From Legionellaceae bacterium (GTDB lineage: Bacteria; Pseudomonadota; Gammaproteobacteria; Legionellales; Legionellaceae): a stretch of DNA of 49,045 nt. The notes under the pieces are model-generated. The model ran no database searches. It was not told the DNA's origin and saw nothing but the letters and a program-made list of their open reading frames with translations. Each line of letters begins with the position of its first letter. Position 1 is the first letter of the stretch. Shown one piece after another: positions 36,326 to 45,476 of the stretch. The stretch covers positions 1 to 49,045 of the forward strand of contig JAOAUB010000051.1 of the NCBI GenBank assembly GCA_030157805.1, read 5' to 3'. The translations under genes and the position numbers were made by a program.

Positions 36326-38158
36326 ATGAAAAGGAACATCCAGGCATGGCGTCAATTTTGCTTACTCACGCCGATCGTATTAAGTTGCTGTTTAGCCCCA
36401 GGTCTTGTTTTCGCCAGTATCGCAAGTGGCGCCGATAATTTAATTAATCAAGTTAGTCCTAATCTTAATATCGGCATTGACGTGGTCGATGTCACAACCG
36501 GTGCAACGCTTTATCAGCGAAACCATGACAAGTTGTTTATTCCAGCCAGTAATATGAAGCTTTTTTCGGATGCGGCAGCACTGATGATTCTAGGCCCTGA
36601 CTATCATTTTCGTAATCAATTAAGCCTGGGTGTTGCGCAACTGAATAAAGGTCAGCTCAATGGCAATGTATACCTTAAACTCCCCGGAGATCCGTCATTT
36701 AACCACGATCGCTTAATTGCATTGCTGGCCTCGTTGAAAGAGTGGAAAATTAATCGTATTCACGGCAACTTGGTCATCGATAGCGGGCATGCAAATGTGG
36801 ATGCCTATCCGCCTGGCTGGGTGGAGCGTGACCGAATCTATAGCTACGGTGCCCCGCTTGCTCCTTTGATGATCGATGCTAACCGTATGCTTGTGACAGT
36901 GAATCCTGCCGAGCGTCCGGATCAACCTGCGATCGTTGAGGTAGATGGTGATCATGGCAGCATCGTCATTCACAATGAAGCTAAAACACGTGCTCGTGGT
37001 GCTCATTGCGGTGTTTCTTTGGTGATGAACGAGACTAACAACGAACTCACCGTGCGCGGTTGTGCGGCGATTGGGCAATGGGCTGTTCAACAAAAAATGG
37101 CCATTCGTAACCCTCTGATTTACGCGCAACGATTAATCAAAAAACTCTTGAGTGAAGAAAACATTACTCTTGACGGCGATGTCGTTCTTGGAAAAACGCC
37201 AGCAGGTTCTTTGCTGTTAGCAACCGACACATCAAAACCCATTGCACAAGTGATGGCAGATACGCTGAAACCTTCAGATAATTTATACGCAGATAGTCTG
37301 TATCTGCATGCGGCGGCTAAACTTAAAGGTGTCCCCGTGAATTGGGGTGAAGCGCAAACGCTGATTAAAAATTTCTTGCAACAACAAACAGGCATTCCGT
37401 TACAAAATGCGATATTAACAGATGGTTCAGGCCTGTCTCGTCATGATCGTGTAACTCCTGCGCAAACGGTGAGTTTGTTGCGTTTTCTTTACGATCGATT
37501 CCCTGTGACCTACGAATACATTGCCGCATTGCCGATTTCGGGGCGTGATGGAACGTTGCAGCGTCGTTTTAAACGCCCTGATCAACAAGATTTAGTGCGT
37601 GCAAAAACCGGAACGATGACTGGGATTGTGAGTTTGTCGGGCTATGTTTACACGGCTAACGCACATACCATTGCGTTTGCGATGTTCATCAATACGTTAC
37701 CAGGAACCAAACCGTCAGTTTCTGGACGTTCTCGTTATTTGGTGGATGCTTTATGTGCTTATTTCTTGCGCCAAAAACCTGAAAATCATTCTTGGACAAA
37801 AAATGTAGCCTCGCGGCAACGTATTCAATATCAAAAAACGCCAGCCCAAGCGGACTTGCAACGCGGTCATTCGGCACAATGGCGACGTTTAGAAACTGTG
37901 GTGAAACATGCTTTGCAAGGTCAAACTGTAGCTGTTATTTTCCGTGGAAATGAATTGCTGTTACAAGACAACCAAGGGAATGCAAGTTCCGTATTGAATG
38001 CTTTACGTACCTTAAGAAATAAATATTCTTTTTCGGTGGCGTTAACGTCGAAAGAAAGAGCTACGGTGGATGGCAAGCCTCTTGTGTTGTGGAGTGACTT
38101 GGCAGATGGTCAAAACCAGCCAAAGCGTAGCTGGTTAATTCGTGAGGCAACCAACTAG
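36326..38158 (+). CDS. dacB: PBP4-type D-Ala-D-Ala carboxypeptidase with C-terminal extension
   Basis: DacB is a periplasmic class C penicillin-binding protein that trims or cleaves peptidoglycan stem peptides. The 610-residue protein has a signal peptide (about 1-30, ending LVFA-S), the SxxK active site S75-N-M-K78, SDN near 314 and KTG near 430. The PBP4 fold ends around residue 480 (LVDALCAYFLRQ), while E. coli DacB has 477 residues in all. The remaining 130 residues (for example LQGQTVAVIFRGNELLLQDN) are not part of the usual family and I do not recognise them. It stands alone after parB. Confidence 0.9.
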   Translation: MKRNIQAWRQFCLLTPIVLSCCLAPGLVFASIASGADNLINQVSPNLNIGIDVVDVTTGATLYQRNHDKLFIPASNMKLFSDAAALMILGPDYHFRNQLSLGVAQLNKGQLNGNVYLKLPGDPSFNHDRLIALLASLKEWKINRIHGNLVIDSGHANVDAYPPGWVERDRIYSYGAPLAPLMIDANRMLVTVNPAERPDQPAIVEVDGDHGSIVIHNEAKTRARGAHCGVSLVMNETNNELTVRGCAAIGQWAVQQKMAIRNPLIYAQRLIKKLLSEENITLDGDVVLGKTPAGSLLLATDTSKPIAQVMADTLKPSDNLYADSLYLHAAAKLKGVPVNWGEAQTLIKNFLQQQTGIPLQNAILTDGSGLSRHDRVTPAQTVSLLRFLYDRFPVTYEYIAALPISGRDGTLQRRFKRPDQQDLVRAKTGTMTGIVSLSGYVYTANAHTIAFAMFINTLPGTKPSVSGRSRYLVDALCAYFLRQKPENHSWTKNVASRQRIQYQKTPAQADLQRGHSAQWRRLETVVKHALQGQTVAVIFRGNELLLQDNQGNASSVLNALRTLRNKYSFSVALTSKERATVDGKPLVLWSDLADGQNQPKRSWLIREATN

Positions 38159-38314
38159 GGATCTATTTTTTTATTGGAGGGGGGCGTATTGAGCCCCTCA
38201 ATGCTCCTGCGTCAATACGATCAAAAACTAATTGTCTATAAAATGCATCATGTAAGATTGCCTTAATATTCAGGCGCTATGGTTACCATTATTGTTTATG
38301 AGCAGGAGCGCATC

Positions 38315-38413
38315 ATGTCTGCCATTATACTGACGAAGAAAATTCTGCAGTTAAGCTTTCTTAGCTTAATTCTTTTTTTGAAATGTAGCTCAAAAACCGA
38401 TCGAGCATGTTGA
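38315..38413 (+). CDS. Possible 32-residue hydrophobic small protein
   Basis: ATG 38315 follows AGGAG with an ideal six-base spacing. The 32-residue product MSAIILTKKILQLSFLSL plus a short tail is a single hydrophobic helix with a basic start. Its 3' half overlaps the SDR gene end on the opposite strand, and its codons contain the terminator-like hairpin at 38351-38369. It could be a small membrane protein or type I toxin-like peptide, or a chance frame. No antisense RNA evidence is visible. Confidence 0.25.
   Translation: MSAIILTKKILQLSFLSLILFLKCSSKTDRAC
38351..38379 (+). terminator. Intrinsic terminator downstream of dacB
   Basis: TTAAGCT and AGCTTAA form a seven-pair stem with a five-base loop (38351-38369), followed by TTCTTTTTTT. 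It would end plus-strand transcription from dacB at the end of the convergent SDR gene. The stem is AT-rich, so efficiency is uncertain. Confidence 0.5.
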
Positions 38414-39227
38414 CGCTGATGACGCGCTTTAGCAGTATAAAAAAATACGTTGGAAAAGTAACCGGATATTTAGTTTTGGGATGTTTCGATTCAATGGCAT
38501 GAATGAGCTTGTTGACGACGGCGTCTGTTTTTTTTGTGAACAGAGATTCTGATTTTTGCTGACGAAAAGCACCCAGCATGTGTTGGTACTGCATGTTGAA
38601 ATAACTGTGTTCAAGGTCAATTTTTTTTAGTGAATGAGCCACGGCACTTTCTCTAAACTGGCTTTCAATGGGCCCAGGTTCAATGCAAATGACGTCAATA
38701 CCCGATGGCTTAAGCTCTAGACGCAAGGTGTCGCACAAGCCTTCCACTGCGTATTTTGAGGCATTATAGGCACCGCGAAAGGGCAGGCTAATTAACCCCA
38801 GTACGGAACTTAGATTAATAATCCGGCCGTGGCCTTGTTGACGCATGATAGGGATAGCTAAGCGGGACAACTCCATTAGTCCAAAAACATTCGTTTCAAA
38901 CTGACAACGTAACACCTCGCGTGAAATATCTTCTAAGGCGCCTGCTTGGCCAAAGCCTGCGTTGTTGATTAACACGTCCAGACGTCCTTCTGTGCGTTGC
39001 AGTAACTCAGCAAAAGCTGTCGCAATGGATGCGCTGTTGTCAACATCCATTAAAAGGCACTCACAGCCTTGTTCGATGAGTTGTTTAACGTCGGCCTCCT
39101 TACGACAAGACGCAATGACACGATGACCGCGTTGGGATAACATGATCGCGGCATCATGGCCAATACCGCTTGAACATCCGGTAATAAAAATAACACGCTG
39201 AGGGTGGCTTAATTTGTTGTTCTTCAT
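38361..39227 (-). CDS. Classical short-chain dehydrogenase/reductase
   Basis: This NAD(P)-dependent oxidoreductase has an unknown substrate. The 288 residues contain the cofactor glycine motif TGCSSGIG near 16-23, the D.DN position near 62, NNAGFG, the catalytic Ser in INLSSVLG, the YNASK active-site Tyr/Lys, and EPGPIES. The C-terminal part (about 210-288) has a hydrophobic helix (TFPTYFFILLKRVI) often seen in retinol-dehydrogenase-like SDRs. It is on the same strand as the exporter genes but 62 bases after them, so cotranscription is possible. Confidence 0.9.
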   Translation of the reverse strand: MKNNKLSHPQRVIFITGCSSGIGHDAAIMLSQRGHRVIASCRKEADVKQLIEQGCECLLMDVDNSASIATAFAELLQRTEGRLDVLINNAGFGQAGALEDISREVLRCQFETNVFGLMELSRLAIPIMRQQGHGRIINLSSVLGLISLPFRGAYNASKYAVEGLCDTLRLELKPSGIDVICIEPGPIESQFRESAVAHSLKKIDLEHSYFNMQYQHMLGAFRQQKSESLFTKKTDAVVNKLIHAIESKHPKTKYPVTFPTYFFILLKRVISVNMLDRFLSYISKKELS

Positions 39228-39289
39228 GAGTTTTCTCGAAAAATAATCATTGCGAGTAGGCGCATTGTGTATAAACCAGTTGAATTATT

Positions 39290-40741
39290 TTAAATGCGCT
39301 CGACAATTGACGTTTTATAACCACCCGCTAAGTCTTGATAGACTTGGACAATGCTATCTAATTGTTGCATTTTAGCAAGATTTTTTTCTAATTGAGCTAC
39401 ATCAACGGTTAATTTGGCGTTGATAACATCTCTATAATCGTTAGCACCAGCGTGGTATCGTGCTAACGACAAGGCATAATTTTTACGCAAGGCCTTAAGC
39501 GACTTTAATTGATTTTGGTAAATTAAGTTGATTTTTTGTTGATTCGTCAAGCTGTTATCGACTTTGGCAAACGTGGTTTTAAGTGTTTGAACATAGTTGT
39601 AATAGGACGCGTAGTAGCCCGCTTTCGCTTCTTTGATTTGTTCATACGAGACTCCATTGAGGATGGGTACGGAGGCTGCTGCTTCGGCAACCCATAACCC
39701 CGTGCTTAATGATAATAGATGTGCTAGTTCTATCGATGAACCACCAAGCAGTCCCGTTAATGAGATGGTTGGAAAAAAATTAGAATATGCTATACCAAGA
39801 TTGGATTCCGATATTTTTAAGTTTTGGCGTGCCATCATAATATCCGGATGATTTTTCAATACCGCTGAAGGTAGATTGGCAGGGATCATATTTTTTACTG
39901 ACAGCGCCTTAATAGTCCCATGCTCAAGTAAAGGGCCTGGATTGTGATTTAATAGAACTTGAATTGAGTTTTCAACCTGAGAAATGCTGTTTTCTATGGA
40001 ATAGAGATTACCTTCGTTTTTGGCAATTCGTTGATCAAGTTCGGTTAAGCTTGATAAATCACTGGCACCTTCTTTAAAGCGAACCTCTTCTAATGCGCGA
40101 ATTTTTTTCAAGTCGCGAATTAATTGTGTTTGTTGATGAAGCTGTTCTTTTTGCCCTAAAAATATAAAATAAGCGCCGCTGACTTGGCTGATAATGCTTA
40201 ATCGAGTTGATTGGTACGCGACATTTTGCATTTCAAGTGACGCCTTGGCTAATTTATTTTTTTGAATATTGGCCAAAATGTTTAAAGAATAACTTGGTAT
40301 GAACCCACTAAAATAGCCGTGAAAATGGATGTTACCCAAGGTCGATAGTGCGGCACTTTGGGCTAAGGGGCCTTGCGGTGAAAAAGAGCTGTCCCAACCA
40401 CCGCCAATGAGTCCATTTGCACTGCCGTTTAAGGTAGGAAGCCATGCCAATCGAGCTTCATTTAATTTAGCTTGGGCTTGTAAACTATTCGCACGCGCCG
40501 TTTGAATCTGGTTATTGTTGTGTAATGCCTCGTCAATTAACTGATCCAATACCGGGTCATGCATTTTTTTCCACCACTGCACATGGCTTAAATCGAGTCG
40601 ATGATCGACAACTTTGAGCCCTGTTCGTGTTGTTTTGGGTAAACTCGTGTTCTGTTGCGATGATGGGGAGGTTGGTAAGACTGTGCAGCTGGCTATGAGG
40701 ATGATTGATGTGCTGAGAGTGATTTTTTTGAAAATGCTCAT
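39290..40741 (-). CDS. NodT/OprM-type outer-membrane efflux lipoprotein
   Basis: This is the TolC-like outer-membrane channel of a tripartite exporter. The 483 residues start with a lipoprotein signal (lipobox IASC, Cys about 19), then WWKKMHDPVLDQLIDEALHNN, which is the classic NodT-family opening, followed by two long helical repeats (for example NNQIQTARANSLQAQAKLNEARLAWLP in pieces) and LARYHAGANDYRDVINA near the end. It lies 25 bases after the ABC permease gene on the same strand and is presumably its outlet. Confidence 0.9.
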   Translation of the reverse strand: MSIFKKITLSTSIILIASCTVLPTSPSSQQNTSLPKTTRTGLKVVDHRLDLSHVQWWKKMHDPVLDQLIDEALHNNNQIQTARANSLQAQAKLNEARLAWLPTLNGSANGLIGGGWDSSFSPQGPLAQSAALSTLGNIHFHGYFSGFIPSYSLNILANIQKNKLAKASLEMQNVAYQSTRLSIISQVSGAYFIFLGQKEQLHQQTQLIRDLKKIRALEEVRFKEGASDLSSLTELDQRIAKNEGNLYSIENSISQVENSIQVLLNHNPGPLLEHGTIKALSVKNMIPANLPSAVLKNHPDIMMARQNLKISESNLGIAYSNFFPTISLTGLLGGSSIELAHLLSLSTGLWVAEAAASVPILNGVSYEQIKEAKAGYYASYYNYVQTLKTTFAKVDNSLTNQQKINLIYQNQLKSLKALRKNYALSLARYHAGANDYRDVINAKLTVDVAQLEKNLAKMQQLDSIVQVYQDLAGGYKTSIVERI

Positions 40742-40766
40742 GACTTGTCGTACTCATTCTTGTGGG

Positions 40767-41924
40767 TTAATCGAGTGTTTTTCTAAAGATCATTTTGGTT
40801 AAGATAATTAATAAAGTGGCAATGAGAATGATAGGGAGAATATTGGGTAGTATTTGTTCGACCGTATTCCCTTTTAATAAAATACCGCGTGTAATTCTCA
40901 TAAAGTAGGTCATGGGTAGGCAAGCGCCAATCGTTTGTGCCCAGGTTGGCATACCATAAAATGAAAAAACATATCCTGATAAAAACATGGAAGGTAATTG
41001 GTAAAAGGTACTGAGCTGCATGGCCTGCATGGGCGTTGATGCCAAGGTTGAAAAAATCATACCAACCATTAAGTTCGCAACAATAAATGGTGCTGCGGCA
41101 AGATAAAGTAATAGCAAACTTCCTTCGATAGGGATATGAATCAGTAATTTACCAAAAATCAAGATACTGGTGAGTTGCAAGTATCCTAATACGATGTAGG
41201 GTATGATTTTACCTAAAATAATTTCAGTCGGTCGTAATGGGGTGCTGAGTAACATTTCCATCGTACCTGAAGCGAACTCTGAAATAATGGCTGTCGACGT
41301 GAGCATGACCATCGTCATGGTTAATAAAACGCCGATTAATCCAGGGACAATGTTGAATGCACTGTTGTTGGATGCATTATAGAGACGATGGATGGTTAAA
41401 TTAACGGACTGCCTTAAAGGAGGGTGTGCCTGCACATTAAGACTGCGTTGACTAAATTGATCAAGAGCCAAATTCAATATGGGTCGTATATGACTTAAGG
41501 CTGTTGCACTGCTCCCCGGATCCGAGGCATCGATTTCAACCAAGAGTTGTGGATTTTCTTCACGAATAAATTTTCGAGTGAAGTTCGCCGGGATCGTGAT
41601 TGCAAAACTTATTTGGCCACTTGCTAATTGTTGTTTTACACGATATTCATTAGCGGACGGCTCAACCAGTTTGAAATAGCCCGACGTTTGTAGGTTGCTG
41701 ATGAAATCACGTGTCAAGGGGCTGTGATCATAACTGATAATGGCAGTCGGGAGGTGTTTAGGATCTAAATTGATAGCAAATCCGAAGACAATCAGTAACA
41801 TAATTGGCAAAATAATTAGCATAGCAATGGTGCCGCGATCGCGAAAAATTAAGATAAATTCTTTGCGAATTAATCCTGATATACGTAAAAAAGGTCGTGA
41901 ATTGATGTTGGGGAATAAAAACAT
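40767..41924 (-). CDS. ABC-2 type exporter permease
   Basis: This inner-membrane permease resembles the YhhJ/YbhR/YbhS drug-export group. The 385 residues have a basic start (GLIRKEFILIFRDRGTIA), a first membrane helix with the LPIMLLIVFGFAINLDP signature, a large periplasmic loop (about 60-190), and five or more C-terminal helices including GLIGVLLTMTMVMLTSTAI and EFASGTMEMLLSTPLRPTEI. Its ATG overlaps the stop of the ATPase gene by one base (TAATG). Substrate is unknown. Confidence 0.92.
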   Translation of the reverse strand: MFLFPNINSRPFLRISGLIRKEFILIFRDRGTIAMLIILPIMLLIVFGFAINLDPKHLPTAIISYDHSPLTRDFISNLQTSGYFKLVEPSANEYRVKQQLASGQISFAITIPANFTRKFIREENPQLLVEIDASDPGSSATALSHIRPILNLALDQFSQRSLNVQAHPPLRQSVNLTIHRLYNASNNSAFNIVPGLIGVLLTMTMVMLTSTAIISEFASGTMEMLLSTPLRPTEIILGKIIPYIVLGYLQLTSILIFGKLLIHIPIEGSLLLLYLAAAPFIVANLMVGMIFSTLASTPMQAMQLSTFYQLPSMFLSGYVFSFYGMPTWAQTIGACLPMTYFMRITRGILLKGNTVEQILPNILPIILIATLLIILTKMIFRKTLD

Positions 41925-42826
41925 TATCGCATCAATCCAATAAATACTTCTTCAAAGCTGGGGGATACTTCTTTAGGTGAGTGTTGTGCCTCATGGTTAA
42001 AAAATTGTTCCAAGAGCGTGGTGTCGCGAGAGGAAACTCGCAAATCATTATTGACCACAGAGACTAATAATTGGGGGTAGGAGGTTGTGATTATTTTGTT
42101 GAGTTGATTTAATGACTGCCTTGGTGTTGTAATAAGGTAGGTTTTAACGTTAGAAAACGGGATAAGATCACCTGAAGTTCCCGAATATAAAAGTTTCCCT
42201 AAGTTAATATAGGCAAGATCAGTGCATTTTTCCGCTTCATCCATATAATGTGTGGTGACGAGGACTGTGGTGCCATCACGTATTGAAATTTTATGCAAAT
42301 AATCCCAAAAATCTTTTCGTGCTTTGGGATCAACGCCTGCTGTGGGTTCATCAAGAAACAACAATTCGGGCTTATGTAACAAACAACATGCAAGGGTTAA
42401 TCGTTGCTTCCAACCGCCAGATAAACTGCGGGTTGTCATGTTTTTGAAAGGCATCAGCTCCAGATCGGTGAGCGTTGCGTCAATGGTTTGTTTTATGTTT
42501 TTAATTTGATAAATGGCCGCAAAAAATTGTAAGTTTTCATACACAGTCAAATCGCTATAGAGGCAAAATTGTTGTGGCATGTAGCCAATTTTCATTTTGA
42601 TCTCAGCAGATTGCGTTCTTATATCGTAACCCAGGCAATGGCCTGTTCCATAGGTTGGGGTTAAAAGACCGCAAATCATGCGAATCATGGTAGTTTTACC
42701 GCTGCCGTTTGAGCCAAGAAAACCAAACACGGATCCTTTGCCAATTTGAAGTGAAATATGGTCAACCACCGTTTTATCACCAAAAATTTTAGTTATTTGT
42801 TGAATATCAATCGCAAGATCGTTCAT
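41924..42826 (-). CDS. ABC transporter ATP-binding protein
   Basis: This cytosolic ATPase powers the exporter. The 300 residues show Walker A GSNGSGKTT (38-46), the Q-loop YMPQQF, signature LSGGWKQRL, Walker B LLFLDEPTAGVD and the H-loop TTHYMDEAE, as in YbhF/RbbA-type drug exporters. It is a single-domain protein, so two copies would pair with two permease copies. The start overlaps the HlyD gene stop by four bases (ATGA). Confidence 0.95.
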   Translation of the reverse strand: MNDLAIDIQQITKIFGDKTVVDHISLQIGKGSVFGFLGSNGSGKTTMIRMICGLLTPTYGTGHCLGYDIRTQSAEIKMKIGYMPQQFCLYSDLTVYENLQFFAAIYQIKNIKQTIDATLTDLELMPFKNMTTRSLSGGWKQRLTLACCLLHKPELLFLDEPTAGVDPKARKDFWDYLHKISIRDGTTVLVTTHYMDEAEKCTDLAYINLGKLLYSGTSGDLIPFSNVKTYLITTPRQSLNQLNKIITTSYPQLLVSVVNNDLRVSSRDTTLLEQFFNHEAQHSPKEVSPSFEEVFIGLMR

Positions 42827-43653
42827 GGAACTAATTCCAAGGAAATGGGTTGACCAAGGTGAATTCGGTTTAAATGGGGGTGATCTATTCGCGCCTCGAT
42901 TCGAAAGATCAGTTCTTCGCGCGATTCCCGGGAATAAATCATCGGGGGAGTGTATTGAGCAATATTGGCAATATAGCTAATTCGACCTGTTGCTAACTTG
43001 GGCGCGGAGTCACTTGACAGCGTAACAATTTGATTTAAATGTATTTTGCTTAAATCTTTTTCAGGGGCAAAAAAGATAACTTTGATATTTTGGGTCGTGA
43101 TTAAGGATAATACTGGCTGACCAGCTTGTACATATTCACCTTGTGTAAAATAAGTATCAAAAATAAGACCGGAGTGAGGCGCCTTACTTTCTTTTCGCCT
43201 GACATGCCAACGTTTATTTTTTGTATTCACACGACTACTTTTTATCTGAAAATTGATTGCTGCAAGTTGATTTTTTAAGACGTCGAGTTCTCTTTTTGCA
43301 ACATCAAGATCATTTTGACTTGCGGCATTGGCCTTTCTTATTCTTTGGGTACGTTGATAATTGATTTCGTCGTAATTAATTTTATCGAGAATCTCTTGTC
43401 GTTGAGCTAGAAGGTTTTTGTTAGTCAATTGACTCATTGCCACATCAAAATACTCACTTTGTTGTTCGAGCTTGAATAACAGTTCGTTTTTTTGAATGGA
43501 TTGGCCTCGTTGTACGATTAAGTTGCTTAATCGGCCAGCAAAATCGCTAGATAGATAAGTCAGATCGGCATCAATATATCCATTATATTGCGAACCCTTG
43601 TCTTTGCAGGAGCTTAATAGAACAAGACAAAGTAAGAAAATGAGCTTACGCAT
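42823..43653 (-). CDS. HlyD-family membrane fusion lipoprotein
   Basis: This periplasmic adaptor joins the ABC transporter to the outer-membrane channel. The 276 residues begin with a lipoprotein signal (LVLLSSCKDKG, Cys near 16), then a lipoyl half (YIDADLTYLSSDFAGRLSNLIVQRGQ), a coiled-coil hairpin (about 65-140), the second lipoyl half (APHSGLIFDTYFTQGEYVQAGQPVLSL) and a beta-barrel domain. It resembles YbhG/YhiI. It is the first gene of the exporter operon. No regulator gene adjoins it, unlike the TetR-type ybiH gene beside E. coli ybhGFSR. Confidence 0.9.
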   Translation of the reverse strand: MRKLIFLLCLVLLSSCKDKGSQYNGYIDADLTYLSSDFAGRLSNLIVQRGQSIQKNELLFKLEQQSEYFDVAMSQLTNKNLLAQRQEILDKINYDEINYQRTQRIRKANAASQNDLDVAKRELDVLKNQLAAINFQIKSSRVNTKNKRWHVRRKESKAPHSGLIFDTYFTQGEYVQAGQPVLSLITTQNIKVIFFAPEKDLSKIHLNQIVTLSSDSAPKLATGRISYIANIAQYTPPMIYSRESREELIFRIEARIDHPHLNRIHLGQPISLELVP

Positions 43654-43727
43654 GGATTGAATCCCTCATGTTTCTAAGGGGTGCTGTTATTTTTTTATTG
43701 AATGCATAATTTGTAGTTTGTATCATT

Positions 43728-43913
43728 ATGATAGCAAAGAGTGTTTTTATTTTATTAAAGCATGCCATAGATGAGATGCTATTCCTAGAAGAAGAGTTTT
43801 TATTGACTGAAAGGAAGCGGTGTTGGCAGAACTCGATTAAGTTTTTCAGACATGTTAACCTGGCAAATAGAGTAGAAATTGCTAAGGATTTGATTAGGAT
43901 GAAATTACGATGA
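43728..43913 (+). CDS. Small hypothetical ORF before the dienelactone hydrolase
   Basis: This 61-codon frame has no recognised family: MIAKSVFILLKHAIDEMLFL at the start, then a basic helical end. Its stop overlaps the next gene's ATG by four bases (ATGA), which favours translation. Against it, there is no clear ribosome site, and a promoter-like pair (TTGAAT, 17 bases, TATCAT) overlaps the region just before its ATG, so transcription may begin inside it. ATG 43776 is an alternative start. Confidence 0.3.
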   Translation: MIAKSVFILLKHAIDEMLFLEEEFLLTERKRCWQNSIKFFRHVNLANRVEIAKDLIRMKLR

Positions 43914-44629
43914 ATACTTCAAATTACCTTTATTATCTTCATGATGAAGAATTTCACGGTGTTTTAGCTTGCGATGAGACCCAGAAAGTACCCCAACCTG
44001 CTGTGTTAGTTGCACATGATTGGAGTGGTTGTAATGAATTCGTTCAAGATAAAGCATTAAAGCTTGCGAAAATGGGGTATGTTGGTTTTGCGTTGGATCT
44101 TTATGGTTTAGGACGACTTGGTACAACAACGGATGAAAAAATGGCGCTGATGCAACCGTTAGCTCATGATCGCCGTTTGTTACGTGCCCGCATGCGAGCC
44201 GCTTACGATGCTGTTATTGCGATGCCTGAAGTTGATAGTACGCGTGTTGCCGCGATTGGTTATTGTTTTGGTGGAATGGCTGTTTTAGATTTGGCACGCA
44301 GTGGGGTTGAGTTGAGGGGGGTAGTTAGTTTTCATGGTTTGCTAAATAAACCGACGGAATTAGCGAATCATTCTATTTCTGCAAAAGTTTTAGTTTTAAA
44401 CGGTTATGATGATCCTATGGTTGATTCTCTTCAAGTGAACTCTTTTTGTCAGGAAATGACCGAAGCTGAGGTAGATTGGCAAGTGCATTCCTATGGACAT
44501 ACTAAACATGCATTCACGAATCCTGTCGCTAACGACCCGACGTTGGGTACCATTTATAATCAAGTAGCCGAACGGCGTTCATGGCTAGCGATGACTAATT
44601 TTTTACAAGAAATTATGAGTAACCCCTAA
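43910..44629 (+). CDS. Dienelactone hydrolase family protein
   Basis: This is an alpha/beta hydrolase of the DLH family; the real substrate in non-degrading bacteria is usually unknown. The 239 residues have PAVLVAHDWSG near the start, GYVGFALDLYGLG, the nucleophile Cys in IGYCFGGMA, the acid in NGYDDPMV and the His in YGHTKHAFTNP, giving a complete Cys-Asp-His triad. It is divergent from the exporter operon and convergent with the cyclase gene. Confidence 0.92.
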   Translation: MNTSNYLYYLHDEEFHGVLACDETQKVPQPAVLVAHDWSGCNEFVQDKALKLAKMGYVGFALDLYGLGRLGTTTDEKMALMQPLAHDRRLLRARMRAAYDAVIAMPEVDSTRVAAIGYCFGGMAVLDLARSGVELRGVVSFHGLLNKPTELANHSISAKVLVLNGYDDPMVDSLQVNSFCQEMTEAEVDWQVHSYGHTKHAFTNPVANDPTLGTIYNQVAERRSWLAMTNFLQEIMSNP

Positions 44630-44648
44630 GATAGATTAGAGCCTGAAA

Positions 44649-45476
44649 TTATGGCAATAATGCTAATACTCGCGTTGGGGCGCCACTACCATTAGTAATT
44701 TTCATTGGTGCAACAATTAACTCTGCGCCTATTGCAGGTAGCAAATCTAACTGCGCTATATTTTCTATACCAAATAAATTTGCACCTAGAATAATGCGAT
44801 GTACCCAAAAGCTGCGTGACTTGCCAGGATCCATGCTTGCGGTATCAATCCCTATGCCCTTAATGTGACGTTGTACTAAATATTTGGCGGCTTGCTTTGA
44901 CAGGCCTGGAAAATGCAAATGTTCAACATCACCTAATTTATCAGAACCTAAATATTGTTTTTTATTGTTCCAGAATTTACCCCACCCAGTATAGAATAAT
45001 ACGATATCTTGTTGATTCAACCGGCGATATTTTTTTTCAAAATTTTCAATATCTGCCACTGTAATCGCATAATCAGTTTGTTTTTTGGCTTGTTTCATAA
45101 CATTAATAACTACTACAGGGCCAATTAATTGAGATATGTGAATTTGATCAACTGTATGACCCGATGGTGAAAAATGGCGTGGGGCATCAAGATGCGTGCC
45201 GCCATGTTCCGGCGCGCAAAATTGGTAGGCAGAATAAAAATAACCACCAGTGGTCTTACCATGAAAAATAGATTTTAAATTAAATCCTTTTTCTGTCGGC
45301 CAATAAATGGTAGAGGCATTAAATGGGTAAGTTAAATCAACAACATGACTCGTTGAAAAAGACCAAGCCACTGTAATGCTTAGTAAAATCCAACTAAAGA
45401 CTCTATAACATAATTGCACATACAAATATTTTTTATTCATTGCAACCATCATATTCAAAATAGTCCCGTTGTTCAT
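44649..45476 (-). CDS. Cyclase-family (kynurenine formamidase-like) metal hydrolase
   Basis: The product belongs to the cyclase/KynB fold. The 275 residues have a hydrophobic N-terminal helix (about 25-40), probably an export signal or anchor, then VVDLTYPFNASTIYWP, the metal motif HGGTHLDAPRHF, IVLFYTGWGKFW, GIGIDTASMDPG, HRIILGANLFGIENIAQLD and the C-terminal GSGAPTRVLAL. All are typical. The substrate is unknown; an exported form argues against a simple tryptophan-degradation role. ATG 45476 overlaps the stop of a truncated methyltransferase frame (ATGA); ATG 45440 is an alternative start closer to the signal. Confidence 0.85.
   Translation of the reverse strand: MNNGTILNMMVAMNKKYLYVQLCYRVFSWILLSITVAWSFSTSHVVDLTYPFNASTIYWPTEKGFNLKSIFHGKTTGGYFYSAYQFCAPEHGGTHLDAPRHFSPSGHTVDQIHISQLIGPVVVINVMKQAKKQTDYAITVADIENFEKKYRRLNQQDIVLFYTGWGKFWNNKKQYLGSDKLGDVEHLHFPGLSKQAAKYLVQRHIKGIGIDTASMDPGKSRSFWVHRIILGANLFGIENIAQLDLLPAIGAELIVAPMKITNGSGAPTRVLALLP

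Noticed and set aside
38178-38205. GAGGGG/CCCCTC hairpin after dacB as a terminator
   Set aside because: No T-run follows the stem on either strand; the AT-rich hairpin at 38351-38369 with a T-run fits better.
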